DNA of 64,000 bases from an uncultured Aquimarina sp. (GCA_947498785.1 CANMLS010000002.1:186001-250000), one strand, 5' to 3'; counted from the stretch's first letter, positions 45,368-55,705 are shown. The notes: generated from the letters alone by a model not told the origin. Numbers and translations are program-made.

Positions 45368-46122
45368 TTGTTTATTTTACTGCAATTATTCTTTTTTTTG
45401 TAGTATTTGGTATTGTCTTTTTTGTGGCTTTTCAACGACGAAAAAACAAATTATTACTGGAAAAATTAAGGGCAGAACAACGTTTTGAGGATGAGATTTT
45501 TAAATCTCGTATAGAAATACAAGAACAAGCTCTTAAAAATGTAAGTTGGGAACTACACGATAATATTGGTCAGTTACTATCTACTGCAGTAATGCAAATC
45601 AATATTATGAGCACTACCATAGATAATCAATCATCAGATTCACTACAAGATGTGCGTAAACTGGTAGGGGATAGTCTTCAGGAAATACGCAATTTATCCA
45701 AAACCTTAAATCATGAAGTGATTGAGAATGTGGGATTAGAAAAATCCATTCGGGTGGAGCTAAAGCGTTTTGAAAAACTTAATTTTTTAACTCCTACACT
45801 AACGATAAAGGGTGAAGAGGGGTATATTGACCCCAAAGATGAAATTATCCTATATCGCATTATTCAAGAATTTTTCTCTAATACTATTAAGCATGCAGAA
45901 GCTTCGAACCTCGATGTAGAACTGCAGTATACACCAGAAGCGCTTTATATAAAAATACAAGATGATGGGATAGGTTTTGATATGAAATCAGTACAGGTAA
46001 ACTCTGGATTGTTAAATATGAAAAGTCGGGCTTCATTGGTTAAAGCAAATCTGGAGTATACATCTTCTCCTGGAAAAGGAGTCTTACTTACCTTGTCATA
46101 TCCTATGTTAGATAGAAATTGA
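45340..46122 (+). CDS. HisKA_3-type sensor histidine kinase
   Basis: About 260 residues from ATG 45340 (MLPKEQILLIVYF); an upstream TTG is not needed. One membrane helix (8-30) and a coiled-coil stretch lead to the phospho-acceptor helix with His73 (WELHDNIGQLL), then an ATPase domain with IQDDGIGFD and GLLNMKSRA. It lacks a periplasmic sensor domain, so signal input probably comes from the overlapping 7TM protein. HisKA_3 kinases pair with LuxR-type regulators, and one is encoded 242 bases downstream. Confidence 0.9.
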   Translation: MLPKEQILLIVYFTAIILFFVVFGIVFFVAFQRRKNKLLLEKLRAEQRFEDEIFKSRIEIQEQALKNVSWELHDNIGQLLSTAVMQINIMSTTIDNQSSDSLQDVRKLVGDSLQEIRNLSKTLNHEVIENVGLEKSIRVELKRFEKLNFLTPTLTIKGEEGYIDPKDEIILYRIIQEFFSNTIKHAEASNLDVELQYTPEALYIKIQDDGIGFDMKSVQVNSGLLNMKSRASLVKANLEYTSSPGKGVLLTLSYPMLDRN

Positions 46123-46364
46123 TTTAATACATTTGTAGTGTTGAGAATTATTTTCTCCATACAGATGATTTTATAATTTAAACCCAGTTTATCAATGTCA
46201 TTAAGTTAAGAAAGGATATTATTCCCATGTCGCAATGAGTCAGTTGAAGTGCAAATAAAAGCGAAAGCATTATTGGCCTTCAATAAGCTTAGTCTGATAA
46301 TGTAAGAGTTGAATATAATGAGAGTGATTAACTGACTTAATGGTATACATAATAAAAAGCACAA

Positions 46365-47012
46365 ATGGATAAAAAAACTATAGTAATTGTTGATGACCAT
46401 CTTTTATTTGCACAGTCTCTAGAAAGTTTGATCTCAAAGCTTGAAGCATATGAGGTTTTAGCAATTCTAAAGAACGGAAAAGAACTTACACAATATTATC
46501 TTCATAAAAGAAAAACCCCAGATCTTATTCTTTTGGATGTAAAAATGCCAGTTATGGATGGTGTACAAACGATGCAATGGCTTAAAGAAAACAAACCAGA
46601 TCAAAAAGTGTTGGCATTGACGATGGAAGATGATGAGGAAACTATTATCAAAATGCTCAGATCGGGAGCAAAAGGCTATTTGCTAAAGGATATTCATCCA
46701 GAGAATTTTGAGTTCGCTATGAAAATGGTGATAGAACAAGGGTTTTATTATTCAGGTAAGATAGAAAGCGCATTAAGAAATTCTGAAGGTATGGATAGCA
46801 GTAAAAACCTACAGGATAAATTAACAGACAAAGAAAGGGTCTTTTTAAAATTTGCGTGTTCAGAGCTTACCTATAGAGATATTGCAGGAGAAATGAATCT
46901 AAGCCCCAAAACAATAGAAAATTATAGAGAAACTGTTTTTAGAAAGCTTGAAGTAAAAACAAGAGTAGGATTAGTGATCTATTGTATAAAAAATAAATTA
47001 TTTAAGGTGTAG
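46365..47012 (+). CDS. LuxR-type response regulator
   Basis: A 215-residue regulator with receiver domain (acidic pair 10-11, phospho-Asp58 in LILLDVKMP, Lys in GYLLKDI) and C-terminal LuxR helix-turn-helix (about 150-210, LTDKERVFLKFACSELTYRDIAGEMNLSPKTIENYRETV). It is the natural partner of the kinase just upstream, although the 242-base gap allows a separate promoter. Targets cannot be read from the sequence. Confidence 0.92.
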   Translation: MDKKTIVIVDDHLLFAQSLESLISKLEAYEVLAILKNGKELTQYYLHKRKTPDLILLDVKMPVMDGVQTMQWLKENKPDQKVLALTMEDDEETIIKMLRSGAKGYLLKDIHPENFEFAMKMVIEQGFYYSGKIESALRNSEGMDSSKNLQDKLTDKERVFLKFACSELTYRDIAGEMNLSPKTIENYRETVFRKLEVKTRVGLVIYCIKNKLFKV

Positions 47013-47291
47013 TTGGACTAAATCCCATAGAAGAGTGGGGCCTGTTTGAAGTGTATATAGGTTGAAATCTATTCTTAACTACTAATTGATGTTCTAGCTT
47101 GTTTCTGATCATAAATTCGAAAGTAATATTTTGTGGTTTTGAAATTGTTGAAAAGTGTAGAGAGCTCAAGAGAATGTGGTGATAATGGGATGTTTCAGTA
47201 GATTTTACTAAAGTATAAATACCATTTTTTTCAAAGTTTAGTTATAAACATGTGTATCGATTAAATATTTTATTATATTTGATCACAATAA

Positions 47292-47354
47292 ATGAATACA
47301 AAAAATATAAATATCAACACGGTCATTAGCATTGAGGTAATTGTTTTATCTTGA
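47292..47354 (+). CDS. Attenuator leader peptide 1 (Ile/Val-rich)
   Basis: A 20-codon frame MNTKNININTVISIEVIVLS with nine Ile/Val/Leu residues in the last fifteen, ending TGA. It lies in front of a terminator and the ilv operon. A ribosome stalled at Ile, Val or Leu codons would free the segment after the stop. AATATCAACA inside the leader (47310-47319) is complementary to TGTTGATATT just after it (47365-47374), and AAGGG after the stop can pair with CCCTT of the terminator, giving the alternative folds of a classical attenuator. Confidence 0.8.
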   Translation: MNTKNININTVISIEVIVLS

Positions 47355-47387
47355 TAAGGGGGCATGTTGATATTAAAAAATATAAAT

Positions 47388-47419
47388 AATCCCTTTACTT
47401 CAGTAAAGGGATTTTTTTT
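47388..47419 (+). terminator. ilv attenuator terminator 1
   Basis: Stem CCCTTTACT (47391-47399) with AGTAAAGGG (47402-47410), extended by AAT/ATT, two-base-tip loop and an eight-T run. It directly follows leader peptide 1. Confidence 0.88.
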
Positions 47420-47443
47420 GAACCAATTTTAAAATAATTAAGA

Positions 47444-47500
47444 ATGTTTAATAACAACAATGTCAGCGTCATGATTAGTATAGTGATTAGCTCACCATGA
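47444..47500 (+). CDS. Attenuator leader peptide 2 (Val/Ile-rich)
   Basis: An 18-codon frame MFNNNNVSVMISIVISSP with seven Val/Ile codons in a row of eleven and none for Leu, ending TGA. As in unit 1, the stop is followed by TAAGGGG and TGTTG (47508-47512), the latter complementary to CAACA inside the leader (47455-47459). It precedes the second terminator. The composition suggests sensing of valine and isoleucine. Confidence 0.75.
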   Translation: MFNNNNVSVMISIVISSP

Positions 47501-47530
47501 TAAGGGGTGTTGATGTATTAAAATATACAA

Positions 47531-47563
47531 AAAAAATCCCTTCAGACTTGGAGGGTTTTTTTT
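47531..47563 (+). terminator. ilv attenuator terminator 2
   Basis: Stem CCCTTCA (47538-47544) with TGGAGGG (47549-47555, one G-U pair), four-base loop, A-run before and eight-T run after. It lies 250 bases before ilvD; 47564-47811 is AT-rich without a further clear terminator. Confidence 0.82.
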
Positions 47564-47811
47564 AGACCAAAATGTAGAATTAATTAAAAATTAACAAATA
47601 GTGATTGTAAAAAAAATAGATATAAATCACTGATAATCAGTTATTAATAATAGAACGGGGTGTATTGGATATTGTAAGGATATTGAATAATCTCTATCAG
47701 TTTAGGTATAAGGAAATAATTTTACATTATAGTTTATTTAATGCGATACGAATACCGCAAAATAACAGTTAAAATATTGAATAATTAACAAAAAACTCAC
47801 ATTCAAAAGGA

Positions 47812-49488
47812 ATGAGCATCAATAAATATAGTAAACAAGTCACTCAAGACGATACACAACCAGCAGCACAAGCAATGCTTCATGCTATTGGTTTAACTGA
47901 TGAAGATTTTAATAAACCTTTGGTCGGAATTGCAAGTACAGGATATGAAGGAAATCCTTGTAATATGCATCTTAATGATCTTGCTAAATTAGTAAAACAA
48001 GGAACAGCAGAAGAAGATGTTGTAGGACTTATTTTTAATACTATTGGAGTAAGTGATGGAATTTCTATGGGAACTCCAGGAATGCGTTTTTCATTGCCTT
48101 CAAGAGATGTTATTGCAGATTCTATGGAAACCGTGGTTCAGGCAATGTCTTATGATGGAATGGTTACCGTTGTAGGATGTGATAAGAATATGCCTGGTGC
48201 TTTAATGGCAATGTTAAGGTTAAATAGACCTTCAATCTTGGTATATGGTGGTACAATTGCATCTGGATGTCATGAAGGAAAGAAGTTAGATATTGTTTCT
48301 GCTTTTGAAGCTTGGGGAGAAAAAGTTGCAGGAACGATGCAGCAAGAGGAGTATAAATGCGTAATCAAAAAAGCAATTCCAGGAGCTGGTGCCTGTGGAG
48401 GAATGTATACAGCTAATACTATGGCTTCGGCAATAGAAGTTCTAGGAATGTCATTACCCTATAATTCATCAAACCCAGCGATTAGCGACGATAAAAAAGA
48501 AGAAAGTATCGCTGCAGGTCGTGCCATGCGATTGCTCTTAGAAAAAGATATAAAACCAAAGGATATAGTCACCAAAAAATCCTTGGAGAATGCAATACGA
48601 TTGGTTACGATCCTTGGAGGATCTACTAATGCAGTATTACACTTTTTGGCAATTGCAAGAGCAGCAGATGTAGATTTTACATTAGCAGATTTCCAAAGAA
48701 TTAGTGATGAAACTCCATTTCTGGCAGACCTAAAACCAAGTGGTAAATATCTTATGGAAGATTTGCATAAAGTTGGAGGTATTCCTGCAGTGTTGAAATA
48801 TTTACTAAAGAAAGGAATATTAAATGGAGAATGCTTGACTGTAACTGGAAAAACATTGGCAGAAAACTTATTAGATGTACCAGATCTTACAGAAGGTCAG
48901 GATGTAATAAAGCCTTTAGAAAACCCTATCAAGCAAACAGGACACTTAAGAATTATGTTTGGTAATCTTGCCGAAGACGGATGTGTTGCAAAGATAACAG
49001 GAAAAGAAGGATTACGTTTTCAAGGAAAAGCTAAAGTGTTTGATGGGGAATATGATGCTAATGACGGAATTAGAGATGGAAAAGTAGAAAAAGGAGATGT
49101 CGTCGTCATTAGGTATGAAGGACCAAAAGGAGGGCCAGGAATGCCAGAAATGCTTAAACCAACTGCTGCAATTATGGGAGTAGGTTTGGGTAAAGATGTA
49201 GCTTTGATTACAGATGGAAGATTCTCAGGAGGAACCCACGGATTTGTTGTCGGACATATTACTCCTGAAGCTCAAAAAGGTGGTTTGATAGCATTAGTAA
49301 AAGATGGAGATATTATTACAATTGATGCAGAAACAAATGCAATAACTGTAGATATTGATGAGAAAGAAATAGAGAAAAGAAGAGCTTCTTGGGTACAACC
49401 AGAATTGAAATTTAGCAAAGGTGTATTGTATAAATATGCAAATACAGTTTCATCAGCATCACAAGGATGTGTAACTGATGAATTTTAA
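47812..49488 (+). CDS. ilvD: Dihydroxy-acid dehydratase
   Basis: A 558-residue IlvD with the cluster-binding cysteines in GNPCNMHL (near 48), [11 protein letters not shown] (near 121) and [15 protein letters not shown] (near 192), and the C-terminal [17 protein letters not shown]. It dehydrates dihydroxy-acids to the keto-acid precursors of valine and isoleucine. It is the first structural gene after the tandem attenuators and begins the ilvDBNCA operon. The length is normal for the family. Confidence 0.96.
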   Translation: MSINKYSKQVTQDDTQPAAQAMLHAIGLTDEDFNKPLVGIASTGYEGNPCNMHLNDLAKLVKQGTAEEDVVGLIFNTIGVSDGISMGTPGMRFSLPSRDVIADSMETVVQAMSYDGMVTVVGCDKNMPGALMAMLRLNRPSILVYGGTIASGCHEGKKLDIVSAFEAWGEKVAGTMQQEEYKCVIKKAIPGAGACGGMYTANTMASAIEVLGMSLPYNSSNPAISDDKKEESIAAGRAMRLLLEKDIKPKDIVTKKSLENAIRLVTILGGSTNAVLHFLAIARAADVDFTLADFQRISDETPFLADLKPSGKYLMEDLHKVGGIPAVLKYLLKKGILNGECLTVTGKTLAENLLDVPDLTEGQDVIKPLENPIKQTGHLRIMFGNLAEDGCVAKITGKEGLRFQGKAKVFDGEYDANDGIRDGKVEKGDVVVIRYEGPKGGPGMPEMLKPTAAIMGVGLGKDVALITDGRFSGGTHGFVVGHITPEAQKGGLIALVKDGDIITIDAETNAITVDIDEKEIEKRRASWVQPELKFSKGVLYKYANTVSSASQGCVTDEF

Positions 49489-49617
49489 AAAAGTATTCCA
49501 ATGTAAACGCAAGCATTGGTTTCTATGAAATAGTCATTCTGGTGAACATAAAACCTGAATGTGTAAGAATTCTAAGTCTGGATTATTTTGATCTAGACTC
49601 TAAATAAAAAAACGCGT

Positions 49618-51351
49618 ATGGAAACACAAACGCAAACAGTGAAAAAAGAAACTAAAGTACCAACAGAAAAAATGACTGGAGCCGAAGCGGTTATTAGATG
49701 TCTTTTGGCAGAAGGTGTAGATTTGATTTATGGGTATCCTGGAGGGGCAATTATGCCAGTATATGATGAACTCTATAAATATCAAGACCAGTTACACCAT
49801 GTATTAACCAGACATGAACAAGGTGCTACACATGCTGCCCAAGGGTACGCCAGAACAAGTGGTCGAGTAGGAGTTGCAATTGCAACTTCTGGACCGGGAG
49901 CCACTAATTTTGTAACGGGAATAGCAGATGCACAGATTGATTCTACTCCTATGGTTTGTATCACAGGTCAGGTCGGATCTCATCTATTGGGATCTGATGC
50001 ATTTCAAGAAACAGATATTATTGGAATCTCTACCCCAATTACAAAATGGAATCATCAAGTAACAAAAGCAGAAGATATCCCAACGGTACTTGCAAAAGCT
50101 TTTTATATTGCTCGTTCTGGTAGACCAGGACCTGTTTTAATTGATATTACCAAAGATGCTCAGTTTGACGAATTAGATTTTGTTTATGAAAAATGTAAAG
50201 GAGTACGAAGTTATCAGGCAATACCAGATACAGATCCCAAAAGCCTAGAGGATGCAGCAAAACTTATAAATGGAGCAAAAAAGCCAATGATTATTTTTGG
50301 TCAAGGAGTGATTCTGGGAGAAGCAGAAGAAGAATTAAAAAACTTCATAGAAAAAACAGGAATACCGGCTACATGGACGATACTAGGTCTCTCTGCGTTG
50401 CCAACATCACATCCATTAAATGTAGGGATGGTTGGTATGCACGGTAATTATGGACCGAATAAATTAACTAATGAATGTGATGTATTATTGGCCATCGGAA
50501 TGCGTTTTGATGATAGGGTAACCGGAAAATTAGAGACATATGCAAAACAGGCTAAAGTTGTTCATTTTGAAATCGATCCAGCAGAGGTTGATAAGAATGT
50601 GAAGGTAGAAGTTGCAGTAATGGGAGATGTCAAAAACACACTTGCCAAAATACTTCCTTTAGTAAAATCGGGCACATATGACTCTTGGTTACAAGAATTT
50701 AAAGATTATGATGCCATAGAATATGATAAAGTAATCAAAAAAGAATTGTTTCCTAGTAAAGAAAAGCTGTCTATGGGAGAAGTGCTTAGAGGAATCAATC
50801 TAGAAACCAAAGGAGATGCAGTTATTGTATCTGATGTAGGACAACATCAGATGATTGCTTGTCGATATGCAGAGTTTACCAAAACCAAAAGTAATGTTAC
50901 TTCTGGAGGATTAGGTACAATGGGATTTGCATTACCAGCGGCAATTGGAGCAAAAATGGGAGCTCCAGATAGAGAGGTTATTGCTATCATAGGTGATGGA
51001 GGATATCAAATGACTATTCAGGAACTAGGTACAATTTTTCAAACCAAAGTACCTGTAAAAATTGTTGTTTTAAATAATGATTTTCTTGGGATGGTAAGAC
51101 AATGGCAGCAACTATTTTTTGATAAAAGATACGCTTCGACAGAATTGGTAAATCCAGATTTTATAAAAATAGCAGAAGGATATCATATAAAATCAAAAAG
51201 AGTAACTGAAAGAGAAAATTTACAGGATGCAATTGCAGAAATGATTGCATGCGAAGGGCCTTATTTCCTAGAAGTATGTGTCGAAAAAGAAAATAATGTA
51301 TTTCCGATGATTCCAACAGGAGCATCAGTTTCTGATATAAGATTAGAGTAA
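49618..51351 (+). CDS. ilvB: Acetolactate synthase large subunit
   Basis: A 577-residue thiamine-diphosphate enzyme: the catalytic Glu67 is in TRHEQGATHAAQGYAR, FAD/central domain about 205-345, and the ThDP/Mg motif IIGDGGYQMTIQELGTIFQTKVPVKIVVLNND is at about 460-490. It joins two pyruvates, or pyruvate and 2-oxobutyrate, at the first common step of branched-chain synthesis. It follows ilvD after 129 bases and ends two bases before the small subunit. Confidence 0.96.
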   Translation: METQTQTVKKETKVPTEKMTGAEAVIRCLLAEGVDLIYGYPGGAIMPVYDELYKYQDQLHHVLTRHEQGATHAAQGYARTSGRVGVAIATSGPGATNFVTGIADAQIDSTPMVCITGQVGSHLLGSDAFQETDIIGISTPITKWNHQVTKAEDIPTVLAKAFYIARSGRPGPVLIDITKDAQFDELDFVYEKCKGVRSYQAIPDTDPKSLEDAAKLINGAKKPMIIFGQGVILGEAEEELKNFIEKTGIPATWTILGLSALPTSHPLNVGMVGMHGNYGPNKLTNECDVLLAIGMRFDDRVTGKLETYAKQAKVVHFEIDPAEVDKNVKVEVAVMGDVKNTLAKILPLVKSGTYDSWLQEFKDYDAIEYDKVIKKELFPSKEKLSMGEVLRGINLETKGDAVIVSDVGQHQMIACRYAEFTKTKSNVTSGGLGTMGFALPAAIGAKMGAPDREVIAIIGDGGYQMTIQELGTIFQTKVPVKIVVLNNDFLGMVRQWQQLFFDKRYASTELVNPDFIKIAEGYHIKSKRVTERENLQDAIAEMIACEGPYFLEVCVEKENNVFPMIPTGASVSDIRLE

Positions 51352-51353
51352 TT

Positions 51354-51887
51354 ATGGAGAAAGAAAATTTTACAATTTCGGTATATACCGAAAATAATAT
51401 AGGATTACTGAACAGAATATCAGCAATATTCTTGAAGCGTCATATCAATTTGGATAGTATGACAGCTTCTGCATCAGAGATCAAGGATGTTTTTCGATTT
51501 ACAATAGTAGTAAAAGTGACAGAGGAACAAGTAAAAAAGATAATTGGTCAGATCGAAAAACAAATTGAAGTTATAAAAGCGTTTTATCATAAAGATGAAG
51601 AAACAATTTATCAAGAAACAGCATTGTTTAAGGTAGCTTCAAAATTATTGTTTGAAGATCGACAAATTCAAAATGTAATTAAAAACAGCAACGCTAATAT
51701 TGTAACCGTAACTCCAGAATTTTTTGTATTAGAGAAAACTGGAAGACGAAGAGAAGTAGAGGCTTTGTATCGTAAGTTAGAACCTTTTGGATTGATGCAA
51801 TTTGTGCGTTCTGGTAGAATTGCTGTTACCAAAGATAAAATGCATATCTCTAAAATATTAGAAAACTTTGGGTCAGAAGCTGTGTAA
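51354..51887 (+). CDS. ilvN: Acetolactate synthase small (regulatory) subunit
   Basis: A 177-residue protein with an N-terminal ACT domain (FTISVYTENNIGLLNRISAIFLKRHINLDSMTAS, about 6-40) and a C-terminal extension domain (ALFKVASKL...FVRSGRIAVTK). The subunit confers valine feedback on the large subunit. The start is two bases after ilvB, so translation is coupled. A repeat-like element follows the stop. Confidence 0.95.
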   Translation: MEKENFTISVYTENNIGLLNRISAIFLKRHINLDSMTASASEIKDVFRFTIVVKVTEEQVKKIIGQIEKQIEVIKAFYHKDEETIYQETALFKVASKLLFEDRQIQNVIKNSNANIVTVTPEFFVLEKTGRRREVEALYRKLEPFGLMQFVRSGRIAVTKDKMHISKILENFGSEAV

Positions 51888-51896
51888 GGGATAGTA

Positions 51897-51955
51897 ACGA
51901 CATCCCCTGAACTTGTTTTCAGGGATACAGTGGATAGCCCGTCCCGATAGGGGAC
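51897..51955. repeat. Intergenic repeat-like element with two hairpins
   Basis: CATCCCCTGAACTTG with TTTCAGGGA (51901-51925) and GTCCC-GATAG-GGGAC (51941-51955) form two small stems between ilvN and ilvC. The sequence is richer in G and C than its surroundings. Similar GC-rich repeats of the type CCCTGAACTTGTTTCAGGG occur between genes in many Flavobacteriaceae; copy number here cannot be judged from one window. Confidence 0.5.
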
Positions 51956-52028
51956 ACTATAAAAGACAAACAACTATAAATCAAAATTAAATCAAATTTC
52001 CGAACGGAAATGACAAATTAGGAAGGAA

Positions 52029-53504
52029 ATGGCAAACTATTTTAATACGCTATCATTAAGAGATCAATTAACACAATTAGGAAAATGTAGATTCATGAAT
52101 TCTGAAGAATTTTCAGATGGAATCGATGCATTAAAAGAAAAAAAGATAGTTATCGTTGGATGCGGTGCCCAAGGTCTTAATCAAGGATTAAATATGAGGG
52201 ATTCTGGTTTGGATATCTCATATGCACTTCGTGAAGGCGCTATAAAGGAGAAAAGACAATCCTTTGTAAATGCATCTGATAATGAATTTAATGTAGGAAC
52301 TTATGAAGAATTAATACCAAATGCAGATGTAGTTATTAATCTTACTCCAGATAAGCAACATACTTCAGTAGTTAATGCAGTAATGCCTTTAATGAAAAAA
52401 GGAGCTACTTTATCATATTCTCATGGATTTAATATTGTAGAAGAAGGTACTCAGATCAGAGAAGATCTTACAGTAATTATGGTTGCACCTAAATGTCCTG
52501 GATCAGAAGTAAGAGAAGAATATAAAAGAGGGTTTGGAGTGCCAACGTTAATTGCCGTGCATCCAGAGAATGATCCTCATGGACATGGTTTAGAACAAGC
52601 CAAAGCATATGCTGTAGGAACAGGAGGTGATAGAGCAGGAGTATTAGAGTCTTCATTTGTTGCCGAAGTAAAATCTGATCTAATGGGTGAGCAAACAATT
52701 CTTTGTGGATTGTTACAGACGGGATCAATTTTATGTTTTGATAAAATGATAGAAAAAGGAATCGATGCAGGATATGCTTCTAAATTGATTCAATATGGAT
52801 GGGAAACCATTACTGAAGGATTAAAATATGGTGGAATTACTAATATGATGGATAGATTATCCAACCCTTCAAAAATTAAAGCTTTTGAATTGTCTGAAGA
52901 GTTAAAAGAAATTATGCGTCCATTATTTCAAAAGCATATGGATGATGTTATTTCTGGACATTTTTCTAAAACCATGATGGAAGACTGGGCAAATGATGAT
53001 CAAAACTTATTATCATGGAGAGCTGCTACAGGAGAAACAGCATTCGAAAAAACTCCTGCTGGAAACGTAGAGATTTCTGAACAAGAATTCTATGACAATG
53101 GTGTTTTAATGGTTGCTTTTGTAAGAGCAGGTGTTGAGTTGGCTTTTGAAGCTATGACAGATTCTGGAATCATTGCAGAATCAGCATACTATGAATCTTT
53201 ACATGAGACTCCGCTTATTGCCAATACGATTGCGCGTAAAAAGTTATTTGAGATGAACCGTGTTATTTCTGATACCGCAGAGTATGGATGTTACCTATTT
53301 GATCATGCATGCAAACCATTATTGGGAGATTTTATGAAAAAAATTGATACGGATGTAATAGGAAAAAAATATGATGAAGGTAAAAATAATGGTGTAGATA
53401 ATGCTAAAATCATAGATGTGAATGCTGCATTGCGTAATCATCCAATCGAAGTTGTCGGAGCAAGACTTAGAGCGTCTATGACAGCAATGAAACCAATAGT
53501 ATAA
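52029..53504 (+). CDS. ilvC: Ketol-acid reductoisomerase, long (class II) form
   Basis: A 491-residue enzyme, about 150 longer than class I forms. The NADPH-binding motif [20 protein letters not shown] is at 42-61, and conserved acidic residues of the duplicated C-terminal knotted domain appear in [10 protein letters not shown] and later [13 protein letters not shown]. It converts acetolactate to dihydroxy-isovalerate. The gene is separated from ilvN by 141 bases holding the repeat-like element. Long IlvC is usual in Bacteroidota and plants. Confidence 0.96.
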   Translation: MANYFNTLSLRDQLTQLGKCRFMNSEEFSDGIDALKEKKIVIVGCGAQGLNQGLNMRDSGLDISYALREGAIKEKRQSFVNASDNEFNVGTYEELIPNADVVINLTPDKQHTSVVNAVMPLMKKGATLSYSHGFNIVEEGTQIREDLTVIMVAPKCPGSEVREEYKRGFGVPTLIAVHPENDPHGHGLEQAKAYAVGTGGDRAGVLESSFVAEVKSDLMGEQTILCGLLQTGSILCFDKMIEKGIDAGYASKLIQYGWETITEGLKYGGITNMMDRLSNPSKIKAFELSEELKEIMRPLFQKHMDDVISGHFSKTMMEDWANDDQNLLSWRAATGETAFEKTPAGNVEISEQEFYDNGVLMVAFVRAGVELAFEAMTDSGIIAESAYYESLHETPLIANTIARKKLFEMNRVISDTAEYGCYLFDHACKPLLGDFMKKIDTDVIGKKYDEGKNNGVDNAKIIDVNAALRNHPIEVVGARLRASMTAMKPIV

Positions 53505-53613
53505 GTCATTAAATTTTTGTTTGGCCGGGTCTGTTAAAGTTTTAAGATGTGTATTGTGTAACCTTTGATAGATCTAGGCTAGCAAAATTTTATAAAAAAT
53601 AGAGATTATAGTC

Positions 53614-54879
53614 ATGAGCTCTGTGAGTACTGCATATTTTCCTAAAGTAGAGGATATCCAGAAAGCAGCTTCTGTAATAGAAGAAGTAGCTATGGTTACA
53701 CCTTTGATGAATAGTATTCGCTATTCCCGTAGATACGAAGCTAATGTTTTATTAAAACGAGAAGATCTTCAAAGAGTTCGCTCCTATAAAATTAGAGGAG
53801 CCTTTAATAAGATTAGTTCACTTACCAAAGAAGAATTAAAAAAAGGAGTCGTATGTGCAAGTGCTGGAAATCATGCTCAAGGAGTCGCATTTGCATGCAA
53901 TCATTTGGGGATTGAAGGAACTATATATATGCCTTCTGTAACGCCAAAACAGAAAATTGCGCAAACAGAAATGTTTGGAGGTGATTATGTAAAAATTGTT
54001 CTCGAAGGAGATACTTTTGATGATTCATTTAAGGCTGCCATAGAGGCTTGTGAATCTCAAAAAAAAACTTTTGTTCACCCTTTTGAAGATCCTAAAACTA
54101 TAGAAGGACAAGGTACTATAGGTCTCGAGATTTTTAAACAAGCAAATGTACCCATAGATTATATTTTTGTTGCTATTGGTGGAGGTGGTTTGGCATCGGG
54201 ATTATGCGGAGCTATGAAGGCTATATCACCAAATACAAAAATCATAGGAGTTGAACCCAAAGGAGCACCATCGATGTTATCTTCTATACGAAATAACAAG
54301 AATACAGAGATTTTTGATATTGATAAATTTATTGATGGAGCCGCCGTTCAAAAGGTAGGAGATCTCAATTTTGAAATTTGTAAAGAATACTTATCCGATA
54401 TGTATACAGTGCCAGAGGGATTGGTATGTCAGACCATTTTAGACTTATATAATAGAGACGCAATTGTTGTCGAACCTGCGGGAGCTTTAACTCTTGCTGC
54501 GTTAGAATTTTATAAGGATAAAATTAAGGGAAAAAATGTCGTATGTATTGTAAGTGGAAGTAATAATGATATTACACGTACTGCCGAAATAAAAGAAAGA
54601 GCTTTGCTATATGCAGATTTAAAACATTATTTTATTGTTCGCTTTCCACAAAGAGCAGGAGCTTTAAAACAATTTGTTGGCCAAGTATTAGGGCCAAATG
54701 ATGATATCACACATTTTGAGTATTCAAAAAAGTCAAGTAGAGAAAATGGTCCTGCTGTTGTGGGTATAGAATTAAAAGAAAGAAAAGATTTAAAACCATT
54801 GATCTCTAGAATGAAAAAGCTTAATTTTTTTGGAGATTATCTAAATGATAAGCCAGATTTGTTTCAGTTTTTGGTTTAA
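53614..54879 (+). CDS. ilvA: Threonine dehydratase (biosynthetic)
   Basis: A 421-residue protein. The PLP Lys59 is in RVRSYKIRGAFNKI, the phosphate loop GGGGLASGL near 191 and SGSNND near 321. The C-terminal ~80 residues (HYFIVRFPQRAGALKQFVGQVLG) form one ACT-like regulatory domain, so this is the isoleucine-regulated biosynthetic form of the short type. It makes 2-oxobutyrate for isoleucine and so belongs with ilvDBNC, 109 bases after ilvC. No leu genes are in the window. Confidence 0.95.
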   Translation: MSSVSTAYFPKVEDIQKAASVIEEVAMVTPLMNSIRYSRRYEANVLLKREDLQRVRSYKIRGAFNKISSLTKEELKKGVVCASAGNHAQGVAFACNHLGIEGTIYMPSVTPKQKIAQTEMFGGDYVKIVLEGDTFDDSFKAAIEACESQKKTFVHPFEDPKTIEGQGTIGLEIFKQANVPIDYIFVAIGGGGLASGLCGAMKAISPNTKIIGVEPKGAPSMLSSIRNNKNTEIFDIDKFIDGAAVQKVGDLNFEICKEYLSDMYTVPEGLVCQTILDLYNRDAIVVEPAGALTLAALEFYKDKIKGKNVVCIVSGSNNDITRTAEIKERALLYADLKHYFIVRFPQRAGALKQFVGQVLGPNDDITHFEYSKKSSRENGPAVVGIELKERKDLKPLISRMKKLNFFGDYLNDKPDLFQFLV

Positions 54880-55046
54880 TAACCTCATTTCATTACACAA
54901 AAAATATCTTCCCGTATTGTATTTATTCAAATATTTGATTTTTAGTAAGTTAGCTATTTTTCTGTTAATTTTTTTACAAAATTATTTGTTAAATCGAGTT
55001 TTTTATCGGTATATTCGCTCACTTAAACGATAATACTTAATCAATT

Positions 55047-55610
55047 ATGAGAAAATTTTTATTATTAACTGCAGTTGCATTGTTAGGAATGACTGCTACA
55101 AATGCACAAGTTAAATTTGGTTTTGGTCTTGGTTATGCACTTCCTTCTGGAGATATAGCAGATTTTACAGATGGTGGTGTTTCTGCACATTTAGAATTAG
55201 GATATGGTGTAACAGAAAATATTGATGTTTCTTTCCTTTATACAGGAGATTTCTTGGTTGGATCTGATCTTAATGTAGATACGGGCCTTGGACAAGTGAG
55301 TGGTTCTATTGGAAATGTTGCTGTAGGAGCATATATGCTTAATGGACGCTATTATTTTACAGAATCTAAATTTAAACCATACGGTAGTCTTGGTTTAGGC
55401 CTTGCAACAATTGGAGCTATTGAAGTAGATGAAACTTCAGCTGAATTAGCTGCTAGTACATCTAATTTTGCATTTCGTCCAGCTTTAGGATTTAAGTATG
55501 GTGTTCTTAATATGAATGCTGCGTATTTAAGTGCTGGTAAAGCAGGAGATACTTCTGTTAGCGATATTACAATAAATCTTGGCCTTTTATTTACGTTTGG
55601 AGGAAACTAA
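55047..55610 (+). CDS. Outer-membrane beta-barrel protein, copy 1
   Basis: A 187-residue protein with signal peptide MRKFLLLTAVALLGMTATNAQ and an eight-strand-type barrel ending LGLLFTFGGN, with glycine/aromatic alternation (FGFGLGYALPSGDIADF, GRYYFTESKFKPYGSLGLGLATIGAIEVDE). It is over 80% identical by eye to the next gene and has its own terminator. The family of small OmpW/OmpA-like barrel proteins often has unclear function. Confidence 0.85.
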   Translation: MRKFLLLTAVALLGMTATNAQVKFGFGLGYALPSGDIADFTDGGVSAHLELGYGVTENIDVSFLYTGDFLVGSDLNVDTGLGQVSGSIGNVAVGAYMLNGRYYFTESKFKPYGSLGLGLATIGAIEVDETSAELAASTSNFAFRPALGFKYGVLNMNAAYLSAGKAGDTSVSDITINLGLLFTFGGN

Positions 55611-55667
55611 TTCAATCAAATATATAGCCATTATAGGTTGTCAAAGAATTAGATTTACTAAATATAG

Positions 55668-55705
55668 AAATCTCAGCAAACAATTGTTTGCTGAGATTTT
55701 TTCTT
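55668..55705 (+). terminator. Terminator of barrel protein copy 1
   Basis: A perfect 16-bp inverted repeat (55668-55683 with 55684-55699) with T-rich tail, about 60 bases after the stop. The AATT centre makes it a continuous palindrome. Confidence 0.9.

Noticed and set aside
47600..47640. A possible third ilv leader (GTG start, short Ile/Val run)
   Set aside because: The frame is only ten codons from a GTG and lacks a following terminator, unlike the two clear units before it.
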